Source: Pirellulaceae bacterium (lineage in GTDB: Bacteria > Planctomycetota > Planctomycetia > Pirellulales > Pirellulaceae). Taken from it: a DNA stretch of 64,000 nucleotides. Position numbers and translations under genes: made by a program. Position 1 is the stretch's first letter. Every line of letters starts with the position of its first letter. Shown piece by piece: positions 63,158-64,000 of this stretch. The DNA lies in contig BPJU01000006.1 of the NCBI GenBank assembly GCA_026004775.1, positions 186,001 through 250,000 on the forward strand, read 5' to 3'. Under the pieces are notes generated by a model. That model was not told where the DNA came from and did no database searches. It saw only the letters and a program-made list of their open reading frames with translations.

Positions 63158-64000
63158 TCAGCGAATCAATGGGTGCAACAGCGGATCGATGATAGTCGCT
63201 ACCGCTCGGCCATCGCGTCCTTGGCGCTGATTGAAGAGCACGGCCCAGTGCATGTCGTCGAAGCGGCGAACCAAGAGCGTTGAGGTGCCGGGCAAGCTGC
63301 CGGTGTGCCAGCAATTGATGCCTTGCTCGACCGGCCGCACCATCCAGCCGCAGGCAAAGTACGCATCGGCCCCGCCGCTGCTCGGCCGGTCTTCCAGGAT
63401 TCCTTCCGGCTTGGCCAGCAGGATGTCGCGTGTTTCGGCCGACAACAAAGGCCGTCGCGGGTGGTAGAGCCGAGAACTGATCCGTATCAGGTCAACCGCT
63501 GTGGAAATCCAGCCTCCGTGCGCATCCATCGCTTCCAGGAAAAAGGCTCCGTAAGGCGATGGCGACGGCTTGCCCAGGTCCTCGGCAAAAACGCTTGGTC
63601 CCCAGGCTTCTCCCCGAGCGTAGTATCGCACTTCGAAATCCTTCCGCACGCGTGTATTTCCCAGTTCCGTGTGCTCGGCTTGACTGGGCTCGAGCACCTC
63701 GCGGCGCACCACCGCTTCATACGGCTCGCCCGTGATCGCTTCCAGAATACGGCCTAACACGCAATAGCCAAAGTTGGAATACGCAGCACGGCTTCCAGGA
63801 TCGAAGTCGAGCGGCTGAGCCAGCATGTAGCGGATGACTTGGATGCTGGTAGCCGGAGGAGGCGTGGCATGCCAGAGAGCGATTTCCACGGGACGGAACA
63901 TCGGATCGAACGATTTGCGCCGATCCCACCCTCCGCGATGCTGAAGCAGATGCCGCACCGTGATGTGGTGCCAGCGTTCGTCGGCTGGTCGAATCGGGGA
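63158..64000 (-). CDS. Serine hydrolase, beta-lactamase class C type (N-terminus outside window)
   Basis: At least 281 residues of a protein whose frame stays open to the right edge. Family signs of the beta-lactamase/penicillin-binding-protein C group are ITVRHLLQHRGGWD near the window edge, AAYSNFGYCVLG (the YxN motif) and HTGSLPG (in the place of the KTG/HTG motif). The SxxK motif with the nucleophile must lie beyond the window. Such proteins are often esterases or D-amino peptidases rather than true beta-lactamases. The reading frame continues from 63958 (GTG) to 64000 without stop, so the GTG is not the real start. Confidence 0.88.
   Translation of the reverse strand, partial: SPIRPADERWHHITVRHLLQHRGGWDRRKSFDPMFRPVEIALWHATPPPATSIQVIRYMLAQPLDFDPGSRAAYSNFGYCVLGRILEAITGEPYEAVVRREVLEPSQAEHTELGNTRVRKDFEVRYYARGEAWGPSVFAEDLGKPSPSPYGAFFLEAMDAHGGWISTAVDLIRISSRLYHPRRPLLSAETRDILLAKPEGILEDRPSSGGADAYFACGWMVRPVEQGINCWHTGSLPGTSTLLVRRFDDMHWAVLFNQRQGRDGRAVATIIDPLLHPLIR

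Overview
The window looks like a chromosomal segment of a planctomycete, most likely related to Pirellulales. This rests on the gene families present, not on a marker phylogeny. It carries three large planctomycete-type cytochrome proteins (CXXCH + DUF1549 + DUF1553), five DUF1501 proteins with twin-arginine-like N-termini, a PknB-type Ser/Thr kinase with a large extra C-terminal region, a sigma-70-type factor with an unusual helix-turn-helix-rich N-terminus, and several exported proteins without clear homologues. Base composition is moderately GC-rich. Strong Shine-Dalgarno sites and -35/-10-like promoters are common and were used to choose starts.

Layout. 1-2.8 kb, plus strand: end of a ThuA-like gene, a TIGR01777-type epimerase and L-2-hydroxyglutarate oxidase. 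3-14.3 kb, minus strand: module A of the cytochrome/DUF1501 type (DUF1549/DUF1553 cytochrome, DUF1501, pectate-lyase-like protein, then a further DUF1501) and the Ser/Thr kinase. 15-19.2 kb: a 42-residue zinc-ribbon protein (plus), then on the minus strand tRNA-Gly(GCC), tig, clpP, clpP and a lipoprotein. 19.5-24.2 kb: a WYL-type regulator, an exported protein, and the sigma factor behind a 0.6 kb non-coding leader. 24.3-32.8 kb: DsbD-like protein, purM, glgX and a lipoprotein with a prenyltransferase/squalene-cyclase-like domain. 33-33.6 kb: tRNA-Leu(UAG) and a 214-bp non-autonomous transposon-like element. 33.6-47 kb: HAD phosphatase, a GH5-like protein, module B (a frame-shifted cytochrome gene plus two DUF1501 genes) and module C (cytochrome plus DUF1501), ending in a REPIN-like pair of palindromes. 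47.1-58.4 kb: tRNA-Val(GAC), two small Tyr-rich exported proteins, a LarA/DUF2088-like protein with a trans-sulfuration-type PLP enzyme, infA, a large exported protein, lysA, tRNA-Leu(GAG), a leucine-rich-repeat protein, a dicarboxylate/amino-acid symporter and cdd. 58.5-64 kb: an exported zinc metalloprotease, a creatininase-family protein, an SDR oxidoreductase and a truncated serine hydrolase.

How genes fit together. The tig-clpP-clpP cluster is a protein folding and degradation unit downstream of tRNA-Gly. The three cytochrome/DUF1501 modules resemble each other and sit next to polysaccharide-type genes (pectate-lyase-like, GH5-like, a discoidin-like insert), suggesting exported machinery linked to complex carbohydrates; its biochemistry is not established. 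The most unusual items are the MITE with IS66-type ends, the sigma factor architecture, the zinc-ribbon microprotein, the single-base frameshift in module B and the hairpin just upstream of glgX. I found no CRISPR array, rRNA, prophage or complete insertion sequence.
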